A stretch of 64,000 nt of DNA, taken from contig JAPTYO010000009.1 of assembly GCA_036873135.1 (NCBI GenBank), forward strand, positions 35,604,756 through 35,668,755, in the 5' to 3' direction. Every line of letters starts with the position of its first letter. Position 1 is the first letter of the stretch. The DNA is from Clarkia xantiana subsp. parviflora (lineage: Eukaryota > Streptophyta > Magnoliopsida > Myrtales > Onagraceae). Made by a program: the position numbers and the translations under genes. A model generated the notes under the pieces. That model saw only the letters and a list, made by a program, of their open reading frames with translations, was not told the origin of the DNA and made no database searches. This document shows positions 1-11,180 of the stretch, piece after piece.

Positions 1-37
1 GTTCACGCAATTCTTGTGAGAGCATTGAAGAAATAAA

Positions 38-640
38 AGGGTCACAATTGTCCCTAAATCAACTACAAATAAAAAGGGTCACGGTCGTCCCTAAAACGAC
101 TACAAAGAAAAGGGCCACAACCACCCTTCAAATGGCTACAGACAAAGAGTGCTCCCGCAACATCAAAAACGGGAAATAAGTGAAAGGGCCACAACCACCC
201 TCCAAACGGCTTGAAATAAAAGAGTGACCCCGCGAACCCAGTGAGGGCGGGAGAATAAAAAGGGCCACAGCCAACCTTAAAAAAAAGGGCTACAAAAAAA
301 GAGTGATCACGCGAACCCAGTGAGGCGAGAAAATAAAGGAAAGGGCCACAGCCACCCTCCAAATGGCTACAAATCAAAAGAGCTCCCACAACATTGAAGA
401 TAGGAAGAAAGGGTCTCAACCACCCTCCAAACGGCTAACAAATTAGAGGTGCTCCCGCAAATTCGAAGGCGTGAAATAAAATAACGGGCCACAGTCAACC
501 CGAAATTGACTTCTCAAAAAGAAGAGTTTCCGCAACGGAGGATGCGATAATCAATTGAGAGGGTCACAGCCACCCTTTAATCGGCTACCAAATAAAGAGT
601 GCTTCCACTAGATTGAAAACACGAAAGGGCAGCCTAGTCG
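38..640. repeat. Diverged minisatellite, 35-80 bp units
   Basis: About eight imperfect units, each opening with a GGGCCACAACCACCCT-like segment followed by a CAAANGGCTACAAA-like segment and a CTCCCGCAAC-like segment. Spacing varies from about 35 to 80 bp and copies differ by many substitutions, so the array is old. It lies upstream of a polypurine tract and LTR at 1800, the usual place for tail minisatellites in Tat/Ogre-type elements. Short ORFs across it are repeat translations, not genes. Confidence 0.75.
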
Positions 641-892
641 AAATTAGAAAATGAGGGCCATGATTGCAAAATTCAGAAATTGCAATCATGGTAAAAGGAG
701 AGAATAAGAGAGAAATTCTCAAAAAAAAAAAAATCCCACTAAGTAATCGCACCCTACGCAATTTAGGAAAAAAATTAGGGACAAACATTCATGCGACTCA
801 GCGTCTTCCAAGTCAACTTCACGGCAAGCGGGACAGTTACAGTCTGCTTTCGCAAGTCACCATTTAAATATGGGTAGGACTGATACAGTCGG

Positions 893-1395
893 TTCCTCCG
901 AGTCACAACCGACAATCAGGACCTGAAATTTTCCAGCTTTCTGAGAGTCACAACCCGACGAATAGAGCCTTTGATGTTCGCCCTTCGTGAGTCACAACCG
1001 ACAATCATGACCTGAAGTGTTCCAACTTTCTGAGAGTCACAACCCGACGAACGGAGCCTTTGATGTTCAGCCTTCACGAGTAACAACTGACAATCAGGAC
1101 ATGAAGTTTTCCAGCTTTCTGAGAGTCACAACCCGACAAACAGAGCCTTTGATGTTCAGTCTTCGCGAGTCACAACCGACAATCAGGACCTGAAGTTTTC
1201 CAGCTTTCTGAGAGTCACAACCTGACGAACGGAGCCTTTGATGTTCAGCCTTCGCGAGTCACAACCGGCAATCGGGATATGTAGTTTTCCTGATTTCCGA
1301 GAGTCACAACCAATAATCAGGACCTGAAGTTTTCCAGCTTTCTGAGAGTCACCCCCGACGAACGAATCCTTAGTATTCAGCCTTCGCAAGTCACG
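893..1395. repeat. Tandem repeat, about 90-100 bp units
   Basis: About five units combine two half-units: one beginning GAGTCACAACCGACAATCAG and one beginning GAGAGTCACAACCCGACGAA. Both contain AGTCACAACC, so the long unit probably arose from an older shorter repeat. Same element tail as the arrays on either side. Confidence 0.8.
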
Positions 1396-1665
1396 CCACT
1401 GGAGGCTTTTCCTTGTCGCTCGCCACTGGAGGCTTTTCCTTGTCGCTCGCCACTGGAGGCATCGTCGATAAAGGTTTTTCGTTACCGCACACCACTGGAG
1501 GCTTTACTTTTAAGCACCGCTAACGGAAGCATCGTCAACTGGGGCACCGCCGACCGAGGCTTTACTTTTCCGCACCGCCACTGGAGGCTTTTCTTTACCG
1601 CACCGCCGCTGGAGGTTCTACATTCCGCACGCCATTGGAGGCTTTACTTTTTCGCACCGTCCGAA
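1395..1665. repeat. Short GCCACTGGAGGCTTT repeat
   Basis: Roughly nine copies of a CGCCACTGGAGGCTTTT core, separated by variable TCCTTGTCG or ACTTTTCCG segments. This is the third array in the tail of the element that ends at LTR-A. The following 120 bp leading to the polypurine tract show no gene. Confidence 0.75.
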
Positions 1666-1785
1666 ATAAGCCAGGAGTTCCCTTGAAGATTCGAAAACTC
1701 AAAATAAGATATACTTCCTAACCAAAATTAGTGTTTACTCGTCTTTGGACAAATCCCCTCGAATATGTTATACGGGAATTCGCCC

Positions 1786-1799
1786 AAAGAGGGGCAAGC
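1786..1799 (+). other. Polypurine tract of the element left of LTR-A
   Basis: AAAGAGGGGCAAGC lies directly before TGTAAACACC, the start of LTR-A. Such a tract primes plus-strand DNA synthesis in LTR retrotransposons and marks the sequence to its left as the 3' internal region of a + strand element. Confidence 0.75.
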
Positions 1800-2670
1800 T
1801 GTAAACACCTAATTTTAGTCAGCGCGTAGCACGTTCAAAATTTCATATGTGACGCGTTAAAAAAGCAAGTATCTAAATATGGAAGGTCGCGAAGTTTCTA
1901 AAGATAGGACTGGCTTAAAATATGATATTGTATATGCATTAATTATTGTAAAATATTCTGAAAATATATTATGTGTATTTATGGTGAAATACATAAATAT
2001 ATATGTATACTTTCGGAATATTAAATGCATATATTTTTCAGATTTTATTTTCTTAGTTTAGGGGTCCTAGTTTACCTAAAATAGGCTCCTTTTACATATA
2101 AAATTGGGTGGACACCAACAATAATAATATTACTTTTCTCGTAAACTGTGCGTTTTTGTCCTGTAGTGTAAAGTTTTTTTTTTTTAGAATTAGCAGCAGC
2201 CCTCCTTCCGCCGGCCCTCCGGTCGCCAGGACCGACCAAGCTCCGCCGCGCTCCTCTGCCTAGCTCGCCACGCCGCCTGCCGCCACTCCTCCGGTACCGG
2301 CAGGCCGCCCTTCTCTCTCTATCTCTCCTTCTCTCTCTCTCTCTCTCTCGCCCTCCACAACCAGATCCGCCGTCCGCCCTCCCTACTCGGCCCTCGTCCA
2401 GATCCGACGCCAGCCCAGCCTCGTCCTCGCTGGAGTTACCTACGTCCCGGCCTTCCGTCGCACTGCTGTGGCCATCTCCGCACGTACAAATCCATCGCCC
2501 GTTGCCCCGTGTCCCTGTCGGAGTTCCGCACATCCGTACAGCTCAACCATACCGAATTCGGCGCTCCACTAGTCACCGTCACCGACCTCGTCGAACCACC
2601 CCGCCGCTGCTGCCGTCCCAGCTGTTGCTGGCCTGTTACTTTCCGACGACCCCTTGCCACCAGTCCCATT
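1800..2670 (+). mobile_element. LTR-A, left part, interrupted by R1
   Basis: Starts with TG just after a polypurine tract. The LTR continues after the R1 insertion at 13397-13945, where it ends in CA just before a primer binding site, giving about 1.4 kb when the insertion is discounted. The left part changes from AT-rich (1800-2170) to GC-rich with a CT microsatellite (2310-2350). The GC-rich part carries overlapping ORFs on both strands with no recognisable protein, so I do not call a gene. Boundaries rest on PPT, TG/CA and PBS, since no second copy of this LTR is in the window. Confidence 0.65.
2666..2670. other. Target site duplication of R1, left copy
   Basis: CCATT, versus CCCTT right of the element at 13392-13396. 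One of five positions differs, which fits a later point mutation in a 5-bp duplication. Confidence 0.55.
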
Positions 2671-2968
2671 TGATGGATATATGTCCAATTCGGGTTCGTA
2701 TTTATATTTCGGGCCTCGTAAACACGTCAAAATTAAATCTCGGTTTGAAAACGTCACCCAAAGGGTCAAAACGGTCCGGAAACGCGTTTACGCGCGTCCG
2801 GACCGGACCTCCGGATTGCATTGCGGGTATCGTGCGACTACCGTTTCCGCGATTACCGTTACGTGTAGAGAAGTCAAGTTCGTGCATTACCAATATGGAT
2901 GACGGTTACCGCTTGCTTTTGAACCGTCATCAAACCGCTTTAAAACCGGGTCCGGTCCCAAGGAAGCC

Positions 2969-2976
2969 TATAAATA
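2969..2976 (+). promoter_or_regulatory. TATA box of R1 5' LTR
   Basis: TATAAATA within CCTATAAATAGG. It lies about 124 bp upstream of the shared R-region motif, a spacing of roughly 80-125 bp seen in the other LTRs of this window, which places that motif inside the transcript. Confidence 0.8.
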
Positions 2977-3092
2977 GGAGGCCTTGGCAACCCATTTTCA
3001 CACATCCTCTCATTTGCCCAACTTTGGTATTTTGAGCTTTGACTTCACTCTAGAAATATTCTCACTAGAAATTACTCTTTTACCCCTATAGT

Positions 3093-3153
3093 GACTTAAG
3101 CTTCGGAGAGGGCTCCGCTAGCACCACCCCCCCCCCCCCCTCTCCGTGCTAGC
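3093..3153 (+). promoter_or_regulatory. R-region motif plus C-loop hairpin (R1 5' LTR)
   Basis: GACTTAAGCTTCGGAGAGGG at 3093-3112 is followed by an 8-bp inverted repeat, GCTAGCAC (3117-3124) and GTGCTAGC (3146-3153), enclosing a 21-nt loop that is nearly all C. The same motif is found in every LTR family here, but the stem sequence changes from family to family while pairing is kept. The function is unknown; as it lies in the transcript, RNA packaging, dimerisation or 3'-end formation are possible. Confidence 0.75.
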
Positions 3154-3374
3154 ACTGGTCCTTTGTGCAGGAATCGTCGCCCAGACATCCGGATTTGTGC
3201 ACAGACCACCGCCTCCTGAGACACAACCACACTGAGACACAGACCTTTACGGGAGTCAACTGAACACTCGCCAGTGGCCCAAACCTCTTCCCGACGAAGG
3301 GTTACAGCCCAAAAACCTGCACAACCACACGAACAGACGTGTCCTCACGACCAAGTTCATCCAGGACGCAACAT

Positions 3375-3386
3375 TGGCGCCGTCTA
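3375..3386 (+). other. Primer binding site of R1
   Basis: TGGCGCCGTCTA begins two bases after the LTR end at 3373. TGGCGCCGTCT is the usual PBS opening of many plant Tat-type elements. I do not assign the tRNA without a tRNA set from this genome. Confidence 0.85.
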
Positions 3387-3423
3387 GGTGATTCGAACAA
3401 AGAAGCTACCGTACCGCAAAATC

Positions 3424-6400
3424 ATGAAGAGTGATCACAACCCTCCCGAAGAGGTTAAGAACCCAAGGAAAATGCCTTGGCGTCCCAAGAAATCCCCGGC
3501 AAACAAAAGAACAGGAGGCCAAGCGCCAGCTGGGAGCCAGTCGGGACCCTCCCACATCCCAAGAGCTACTTCCGTAGCTTCATCCATACCGACTGACAAT
3601 GTGCCCAACGCACAGCACAGAGAGCCAAGGGACAAACATCACGCACCTCCACCTGGTTTCGAGCCAGAGATGCACGAAGATGAATCCCAGGCGGAAATGC
3701 CGCAAGGCGAACAAAGAACGGGGGCAAACCCGATGCCCACCATTACTCCAGCGATGATGGCTGCGCTGGAAGAGTTACTCGCATTCCGCGAGTCTCTAAA
3801 AAACCAAGGATATGCGGCTCAGCCACCTCCGTCCAACCAACAGTACGCCGCGCCAGCAAGAAAGATGTCGCAAGACACTACTCGCTACGGCAATCCTTTC
3901 CAGGGCAGAAACCAACACGCAAGATATGAAGCCGCACGATCATACACTCCTTCCCAAGGAGCCCATCATTGGAAGAATGAAAGGCAGCCCCCATTCTACC
4001 ACCCACAGCAGCCAACGAGGGATGATCCCTTCCAGGCCACAAGCAGGGATCAATCTGACATCTACCACAACAATGGTCGGCAAAATCCTTCAACAGGTAA
4101 TGCTGAACCGGTAAAAGGGTTTACCGCCGAGATGTTAGAAGAAATGGTGGAGAAGAAGATGAAGGAAGCAAAAATGAAGGGTATGCACGCTCTTGAAGAA
4201 AGGGCGTCACATCCGTTCGCTGACCACTTGGTGAACAGTCGTGTTCCAGACGCACTGTATCGAATTGGAGGAGACCTCTACCGTGGAAAAGGAGATCTAG
4301 TGGAACACGTGCAAAAGCACGAGGCCTCTCTGCTAGGCAGAACAAAGAACCCGCACCACTTCGCAATGACGTTTTCACAAACTCTTGCCGGGACTGCAGC
4401 ACACTGGTTCTTCTCGCTGCCATGCGGAAGCGTCACATCATGGGTGGTCCTGAAGGCTAAATTCATTCAACGATACATGGGCGAGCGCACATTGCTAAAG
4501 GGGTCAAACGCTCTTGACGACGTCCAACAACAAAACGAAGAATCTCTCGCAGACTACTACGTCCGCTTCAATCAGAATATCTCTGATATTCAGGGGAACC
4601 TGACGGAAGGAGAGATTGTCCGAGCATTCATTCGAAACCTCGGACGAAGAGGCTATGCCCTAGCAGAAAAGATGGCGAAGCGCCCAGCCGAAACCATGGA
4701 GGAGCTAGCCGCAAGAGTAAAAGAATACGTGGACCTCGAAAGGTTCAGAAGTCAGAACAAGGCAAAAATCTCTGCGGCAAAGGCAAAAGAAAATCCAAAG
4801 CAGAACCAACCAAAACCACCCTCAAGTGGTCAACAAGGAAGACATTGGCAACCTCAGCCGAAAAGACTTTTTCAAGGAGATTTTCAGAAGCCAAAGGAAG
4901 TAAATCTTGCCGACTGCATCCCTTTGAATGCCCCGCTGTCTGTAATATTGAGAGAGATGAAGGACGCGAATATGTGGAAAGAGCCGAACAATTTCAGGAA
5001 AGGCCCACTAGGGAGAGACAAGGACAACGAGACCGACAGCTGTGTCAGTCTACGCTTCCGCATTAACAACTTCGTCCTCAAGGGCGAATTGAAGCAATTT
5101 GTCGATCAAGGCGACAACCCCCCGAGAAAGGCTCAAGCAGAGTCATCAAAAAGGGGAAACAAGGGAAAAGAGAAGGTCAATGACAACCCTCCGCCAGCTA
5201 AGCGAGGTGTAATCAACATCATACACGGAGGACCTGCCGCAGGAGGACAAGTGTCTAATGCTGGGGAGATTTATGCATCCCAAGCAGCAACATTGCCGAA
5301 ATACGGAAAGCGCAAGCAACCGGAGCAAGAAGACGCGGTCATCCAATTCTCCAGGGAAGACTTAAAGCATATCGTTTACCCTCACGATGACGCTTTAGTC
5401 ATAACCATGGATATTGACGGATACGATGTGAAAAGAATCCTTGTCGATGGTGGAAGCTCCGCTGACATTCTACATGTCAAAGTCCTAGAGCAACTGGGAA
5501 GATCTGTCAAAGACTTGACCCCAGGAACCTTCTCGCTAGTCAGCTTCGCCGGAGCAGCTACACAACCCCTGGGTACAATCACGCTTCCTGTCATCCTTGG
5601 CCAGGGGTGGAGAGCATTGCATGTCAACGTTACTTTCGTTGTTGTAGAATCCCTTGGGGCCTACAACGGAATCTTGGGACGAACAACGATCAACCCCTAT
5701 GTGATCGTGCCCTCCACTGTCCACCAAAAGATGAAGTTCCCTACGGAACATGGGATTGGGGAAGTGCTTGGTGACCAGATAACCGCAAGATGTTGTTACA
5801 TCAATGCCTTGAGAGCAAAGCACCAATTCCATGTGGCAATGATAAATTCCTTCGAGAGGCAGAAAGTTGTTGATGAAAGAAAAGAGCAAGTGGTGGAACA
5901 AGCTGTTACAGTTTGGAACCCACAAGAAAGCATCCAGTATTCTCCATGGCACCAGATATGGCTCGTCAAGCAGGGAGAAGGCGAGCCAATCATGGAATAC
6001 TTCATCAGATTCGCTTCTAACGCCTGCTCGGCGAAAGCAACAAGAGAAGAAATGATAAGCGTGTTCTATGCAAACATGAACGCCAGATCTTTCCTTCTCT
6101 TTGGACGAACTCATGGATGGCGAACAACAAAAACCATGGCAGATCTAAAGGATAAGCTTGAGACAGCAGTCTTATGCGAACAAGAACTGACGTGGGGTAC
6201 ACCCCTCAGTTGGGACAAAGGAGTTCGAGCAAAAACGAACAAACAGGAAGACGCAAGCATCGATATCGACAACATCTTCACACCGCTAAACACGGTTGCT
6301 GAAGACATTTACGTCAACCTACTTGAAAACAAGCTCCCAAGTCCACTTATTCCGAAGACAGCTTTCTTGGGCAACAACATCAGAGATTGGTGCAAGTACC

Positions 6401-6531
6401 ACAAAACTTGGGGGCACAACACAAACATGTGTCTACCATTAAGGTGGGAGATTGAAGAATGCATCGCGCTAGGTGCATTAAGGCGATTTGTTGGAACCGA
6501 CTCCGTGACGTCGTCATCAAACCAGCCATAA
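3424..6531 (+). CDS. Gag-protease polyprotein of R1 with a second Gag-like C-terminus
   Basis: An intact ORF of 1035 codons. I take the ATG at 3424; the frame extends to 3388 only through a GTG. A basic, proline- and glutamine-rich N-terminus (to about residue 230) leads into a Retrotrans_gag capsid region (about 245-445; WFFSLP near 328, SLADYYVRF near 372). A nucleocapsid-like linker near 530 has lost the usual zinc ligands. A retropepsin follows with active site [11 protein letters not shown] near 675 and LGRTTINP near 755. The protein does not stop there: residues about 850-925 again resemble the capsid C-terminal half (PIMEYFIRF, then a [13 protein letters not shown] helix), and near 988 there is a zinc-knuckle-like C-x2-H-x4-H-x4-C. 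No pol follows. It would form particles and process Gag. Confidence 0.93.
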   Translation: MKSDHNPPEEVKNPRKMPWRPKKSPANKRTGGQAPAGSQSGPSHIPRATSVASSIPTDNVPNAQHREPRDKHHAPPPGFEPEMHEDESQAEMPQGEQRTGANPMPTITPAMMAALEELLAFRESLKNQGYAAQPPPSNQQYAAPARKMSQDTTRYGNPFQGRNQHARYEAARSYTPSQGAHHWKNERQPPFYHPQQPTRDDPFQATSRDQSDIYHNNGRQNPSTGNAEPVKGFTAEMLEEMVEKKMKEAKMKGMHALEERASHPFADHLVNSRVPDALYRIGGDLYRGKGDLVEHVQKHEASLLGRTKNPHHFAMTFSQTLAGTAAHWFFSLPCGSVTSWVVLKAKFIQRYMGERTLLKGSNALDDVQQQNEESLADYYVRFNQNISDIQGNLTEGEIVRAFIRNLGRRGYALAEKMAKRPAETMEELAARVKEYVDLERFRSQNKAKISAAKAKENPKQNQPKPPSSGQQGRHWQPQPKRLFQGDFQKPKEVNLADCIPLNAPLSVILREMKDANMWKEPNNFRKGPLGRDKDNETDSCVSLRFRINNFVLKGELKQFVDQGDNPPRKAQAESSKRGNKGKEKVNDNPPPAKRGVINIIHGGPAAGGQVSNAGEIYASQAATLPKYGKRKQPEQEDAVIQFSREDLKHIVYPHDDALVITMDIDGYDVKRILVDGGSSADILHVKVLEQLGRSVKDLTPGTFSLVSFAGAATQPLGTITLPVILGQGWRALHVNVTFVVVESLGAYNGILGRTTINPYVIVPSTVHQKMKFPTEHGIGEVLGDQITARCCYINALRAKHQFHVAMINSFERQKVVDERKEQVVEQAVTVWNPQESIQYSPWHQIWLVKQGEGEPIMEYFIRFASNACSAKATREEMISVFYANMNARSFLLFGRTHGWRTTKTMADLKDKLETAVLCEQELTWGTPLSWDKGVRAKTNKQEDASIDIDNIFTPLNTVAEDIYVNLLENKLPSPLIPKTAFLGNNIRDWCKYHKTWGHNTNMCLPLRWEIEECIALGALRRFVGTDSVTSSSNQP

Positions 6532-7350
6532 TAAAACGGGAGAAACAACTATCTTTTAGATTGCTTTGCGCATTCCTAGTGTTTCTAGTATAATCAATGT
6601 AAATACGCGCAAGTATCTATTAAAGTCAATCTACATTTGTAGGTAAACATCTATCTCTTGCACGCTATTTTTTGGATTAAAAGCGAAGCAACTAAACTAC
6701 GCGCTTATTATCTACATCAATAATCCAAGATATTATGCCATGTGCAAGCAAAATCTATCACGCGTTATGACAACGCTTATCATCAACAACAATTTACTCA
6801 TATTGATGACCACATCAAAAGGCATCATCATTGAATCAAAAACTTGGAGTTAAGCCCAAGACATTTTCAAAGACAGCATACTGCAAATACACATAATGGA
6901 TGATATTTACATACCTACACCAACAAGGAGTTTATTTCTCCATTCATAAATTGGCATCTATCTCAAGAAGGTGCCGACAACACAAAGCCATTGCGCTATG
7001 TTCACAACCAACTTATATGACGCAAGGACAATTTGTGGATTATCTACAAAAAAGAAACTTATAGCAATTCTCTACTCAAGGTGACGACTATTCAAGAGCC
7101 GTCATCTACAAGTAATATCTTGGATTAACACCAAGACCTACTATCAAAGGTGGCATGTTGAGGTATCCTCTTTGAAAAGACAAACCCCATGTTTACTTCT
7201 AGAAAATGACATGTTATTAGAGGCAAATCCTCATGTTCATAGCCATTCCCTGGATTCAGAACAGGATGGGCAAATACAATAACGGGACTGATCACCCCAT
7301 AAGTGGCAGAAGTTCTCTTAATAGACAACAACACCACGCTACAACAAGTT
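6532..7350. other. R1 spacer without recognisable gene
   Basis: AT-rich, no convincing ORF on either strand. It follows the gag-pro stop directly, where pol would begin in a complete element, and no pol remnants are visible, so pol was lost cleanly rather than decayed in place. Confidence 0.6.
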
Positions 7351-7745
7351 CGAATTCCTGGTAAGGGTTCACTCTTCATGGCGAATGTCCTCTGGTTAGT
7401 TGACAATCCCATATTACGAATTCCTAGTAAGGGTTCACTCTTCATGGCGAATGTCCTCTTGTTAGATGACAATCCCATATTACGAATTCCTGGTAAGGGT
7501 TCACTCTTCATGACGAATGTCCTCTGGTTAGATGACAATCCCATATTACGAATTCCTGGTAAGGGTTCACTCTTCATGGCGAATGTCCCCTGTTTAGATG
7601 ACAATCCCATATTACGAATTCCTGGTAAGGGTTCACTCTTCATGGCGAATGTCCTCTTGTTAGATGAAAATCCCATATTATGAATTCCTGGTTAGGGTTC
7701 ACTCTATACGGCAGAAGTCCTCTTACTAGATAACAATTCCGTACT
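7351..7745. repeat. 66-bp minisatellite in R1
   Basis: Five well-conserved units start at 7351, 7417, 7483, 7549 and 7615 (CGAATTCCTGGTAAGGGTTC), then a degraded unit. The unit length is divisible by three and stop-free in one frame of each strand, giving artificial ORFs of 126 and 183 residues. The array lies between the gag-pro end and the 3' end of the antisense gene. Confidence 0.92.
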
Positions 7746-8532
7746 ACAGATTTTCAAAACCGTCTTGCATGGTTCCTGGACGCAGAAAACATGCATCACA
7801 ATTCATACTCTCAAAAGTGTTACATGATCCTTGGACGCAGGAATCATGTATCACAAATATTTTTACCAAATATTTTGCCAAATACTTTATAAAAAAATTT
7901 ATATCAAACACCTTTTCAAATATTTTATCAAACAAGCTTTTTAGGGTTCACAAAATACTCTTTCAAAACCCAAAAATGTTTTTACGTATGCTTCCCCAAC
8001 GTGGGTTGATACACGCTGGCAGGTGCGCACCCTGTTTAAAACTCATAAAATTTACAAGTACAGTCTTGTACAACGTCGCCTTAGAGTGGAACTAAGAGAC
8101 GGTATAAACTAGTATCTTGCTCAAGCCAAGATAACACATTTCAAACATACTACTTGTTAAGTCGCTATACGCGAATCACTTGACAGGTTTCGACAGATAT
8201 AGCGACAGGCTATGCAGGAAGACGTACAACATGCATAACGCATCATACAAACAATCTTGAATCAAAAGTGGCTATCGGTCACGATTGCGGGGACTATGTT
8301 TACACTACTAGTCATCCACGTTCAGTAAACACAGTAAGCGATAACAGTATGAAATATTACTAACAAGTTATCATGAAAACTGCTGTGTATAAAACAGGTT
8401 CAAACGACGTAGTTCAAAGCGAACAAGTCACAAGCAACAATTAAAGAACAACTCCAACAAGTTTCTAAACATAGAAGTCGGGGGGCAAGCGGACTCATAA
8501 ACGAGTTCAACATATCGAAAAGATGGCACAAA
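7746..8532. other. R1 spacer between minisatellite and antisense gene
   Basis: Contains two copies of a CCTGGACGCAG...CATG(C/T)ATCACAA segment (about 7772 and 7832) and otherwise no repeat or ORF I can support. It would form the 3' flank of the antisense gene. Confidence 0.5.
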
Positions 8533-10892
8533 TCAAAGGAGTCCATCATCCCTGACAGGGCTGGGCGGAACAGGCAAAAGTTGCACATTAGTGCCGCCAC
8601 CGTCTTCTCCAAACAAAAATGCAAACTGAGATGTTGCAGTATCTAAGCGACGAAGCTCGGCAACTTGCCCAACAGCAGACTCCGCGTACAACCCTAACTT
8701 GTCAAAAGGAAAGCCAAGAGCAAGAATGCTCACTCTACGAATAAAGCCCTCAGCAAACTCGCTGAGCATAGGAGTGGCCTTCGCCGTAGCAGCAGCAGTA
8801 ACTGCGCTGTCAAATCCAGGAGTAGAAGGGAACTTGCTAAGTCCCTCTTCAATGCCAGCCTTCATTTCTGCCTCGCGCACTTTCCGACAGGCAACCTTGT
8901 GCTTGCCTGCGTTATCAGAAATTTCCTTCTCAATGGCGGCGTTCTTAGATTCAAGTTGAACAAGGCTGGCATGATCAGAATCATAACGAGCATCAAAATC
9001 CGTCTTCTTCAACGAAAGACGGCGCACTTCGTCCTTAGCTTCCTCAAGATCCTTGGACAAAGTGGCAGCTTTGTCAGCAATGGCACGCCTCTCCTGGACA
9101 AGCTCCAACATGAAGGAGGCCATGTGCACCATATCAGAAACAACCTGAAAACAAGGAGACAATAAGCATACATGTTCGGGAACAATGAACATAGCAAAGT
9201 GAAAAAAGATACTCACTGGAGTGAATCCAGACAACGATCTCTCAACAAAAGTTCGTGCCTCCTCGTCACTCGAGGGTCGAACAACTCGATCACCAGGAGG
9301 AATAGATCGATGAAGAACGCGCACGCCAACTTCAGGCATGCTCAGCCGGGAGTTCTTAGGAAAAGTAAGATCTCCTGCCATATATGGCATCCACTTACCA
9401 TCTGAAATGTCACCGTCCAAAGGACGAAGCAAATCCGCACGTCCAAGTGGCGGGATGACTACATGCAAACCAAGCAGAGTTATGCAAAAGCCAAACACAA
9501 AGCGCACAAAAGCACAGAATCAAGTGTTCAGCTTATACCACAAAGAAGAGAACGTTCCACCTCGGACCGCTCCTTCGAGCGGGGGGCAGACAATGCATCC
9601 TCGCAACCGTCAACTTCCTTCCCTTTATGACAGGAAGGAGTAGGATCGGTCACAGTAGTCTTCGGACGCTTCGAACTGCTCGAAGAACGCGCCCCAGTGG
9701 TGGACCGTTTGGAAGAGACAGGAACGACAACAACACGATCAGTAACAAGCGTCGTGCGACCTGCAAGTAACATGCAAAGTTACGACCCAACCAAGAAAAT
9801 GCATAAGGAAGATTGTTCTTTTAAAACCATCTACCTTTTCCGCGTCCAGAAGCCGCCGATGCTCCAGAAGCAAGAGGGGGAACAATCCTCCCGCTAGAAG
9901 CAATCTTGCGAGCGGCCGCCGTCTGCAAAGACGAGCTTTTTCCGTCAAACCAACCTACAGTGCAACACGGTAAAAAGTTATAAAAATGATTAACAATACC
10001 GAAGCTGCAGAAGGGAGCACATGGATCCCAGCATCAATCAATTCCTGATCGGATGCACGCAATGAGCAGATAAAGCCGCGCGATTGTTGACAGTGATATA
10101 TCTGTCTTATCACTTCCTTATCCGACAAGGAGAGTCCCGAAAAGCAGGCGCGGGATCAAATTTCCGAACATACTCGACATCCCAAGTCGTCCCCGCGTCA
10201 TGAGCAAAAAAGTAATGATGCCTCCAATGGTCGGCAGACCGATCCGCGGTAGCAACTAATCGGTAACTAGGATCCCACTTGGCTGCCCTAAGACCAAGTT
10301 CCTCAAAACCATCGCTCTGCAAGTTCTGCCAACGAACTTTCACACTGCACAATCCCGCTGAGTCCGAACTCTTAAGCTGGTAGAAGCAGCGAAAGAGGTT
10401 GCGGGAATAACGCCAGGACTGCTTGTGAAGCAGCACTCTGAAACAAGTCCATACGAGAATCCTGTTGGGCGCAAGATCTAAAGGGGAAATCCCATACCCG
10501 CTACAGAGCTCAACCAAGTCAGAGCAATAGGGAAACCGCAAACCCTCTCTAACGTGAGATGTATACACAACGGATAAATCTACAGGCGAATGAGTAGCAT
10601 CTCCTAAACTACTCTCACGGATTGCGTCAAAGGGATAAACGGCCTCGGTACAAGGATCAAGCCCGGAAGCACTCGCATATAGGGTAAACAAGGATCTATC
10701 CAAGCGGTTAGTGTAGTACCTAACCAACACCTCAGCCTCTCCAACAGGAGACGCCTCAACAAAAGGATCTGCAGCTACACCCTCGTTGGGGCCCAAGACA
10801 CTATCTACTGGTAAAACCAGGTCTACCTCCAAATCATCCTCTATATCAGAATTAAAGGGAGTCTGCGATAGAGGAGTGGTGGACTTACTCAT
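8533..10892 (-). pseudogene. R1 antisense gene: PF04195-like plus coiled coil, five exons, one frameshift
   Basis: The gene reads against gag-pro. Start ATG at 10892. Deduced exons: 10892-10000, 9954-9835, 9760-9539, 9458-9217 and 9144-8533, each intron with GT...AG ends and a pyrimidine-rich acceptor. Exon 1 matches the 'putative gypsy type transposon' family (PF04195) in pattern: VREGLRFPYCSDLVELC, then a tryptophan-rich segment with HHYFFAHDAGTTW. Exon 3 is serine- and lysine-rich like a nuclear localisation region. Exon 5 is a long coiled coil (LELVQERRAIADKAATL onward) with a conserved LGFPFDKLG tail. The reading frame shifts near 10135, where conserved exon 1 sequence continues in another frame. 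Intron 4 is 72 nt without an in-frame stop, so retaining it would keep the frame. Copies with matching exons occur in R3, R5 and at 58495. The biochemical role is unknown. Confidence 0.75.
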
Positions 10893-10961
10893 TGCAATAA
10901 CACGATCAAAATGAAGGGAGCTCCGCAAGAGGTTACTACGACTTCACAACCTGTAAAGAAT

Positions 10962-11180
10962 CAATCAAAAGTCAACGCGCATATCAAAAGTCAACGCTCA
11001 TATCAAAAGTCAACGCGCGTATCAAAAGTCAACGCGCGTATCAAAAGTCAACGCGCATATCAAAAGTCAACGCGCGTATCAAAAGCCAACGCGCATAGCA
11101 GAAGTCAACACGCGTATCAAAAACCAACGCGCATAGCAAAAGCCAACGCGCGTAGCAAAAGTCAACGCACGTAGCCAAAG
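10962..11180. repeat. 19-bp tandem repeat in R1
   Basis: About eleven copies of ATCAAAAGTCAACGCGCGT, drifting to GCAAAAGCC variants toward the right end. It begins about 70 bp upstream of the antisense gene start codon, so it occupies the promoter or 5' leader of that gene. Each unit contains GTCAACG, with a TTGAC W-box core on the other strand, giving a dense cluster of potential WRKY sites. Confidence 0.85.

Larger units (their letters stand above)
2671..3373 (+). mobile_element. R1 5' LTR
   Basis: 703 bp, TGATGG...GCAACA. It carries a TATA box at 2969, the R-region motif at 3093, a hairpin with C-tract loop at 3117-3153, and ends one base before the PBS. It lacks a segment of about 64 bp present in the 3' LTR. 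Confidence 0.93.

Noticed and set aside
2072..3035. Overlapping GC-rich ORFs of 66-177 codons on both strands
   Set aside because: They lie in LTR-A and run on into the R1 LTR without regard to the insertion junction, have simple composition and no recognisable domain.
7125..7683. Repeat-protein ORFs on both strands
   Set aside because: The 66-bp unit is divisible by three and stop-free on both strands, so the ORFs are a repeat artefact; no start context or homologue supports them.
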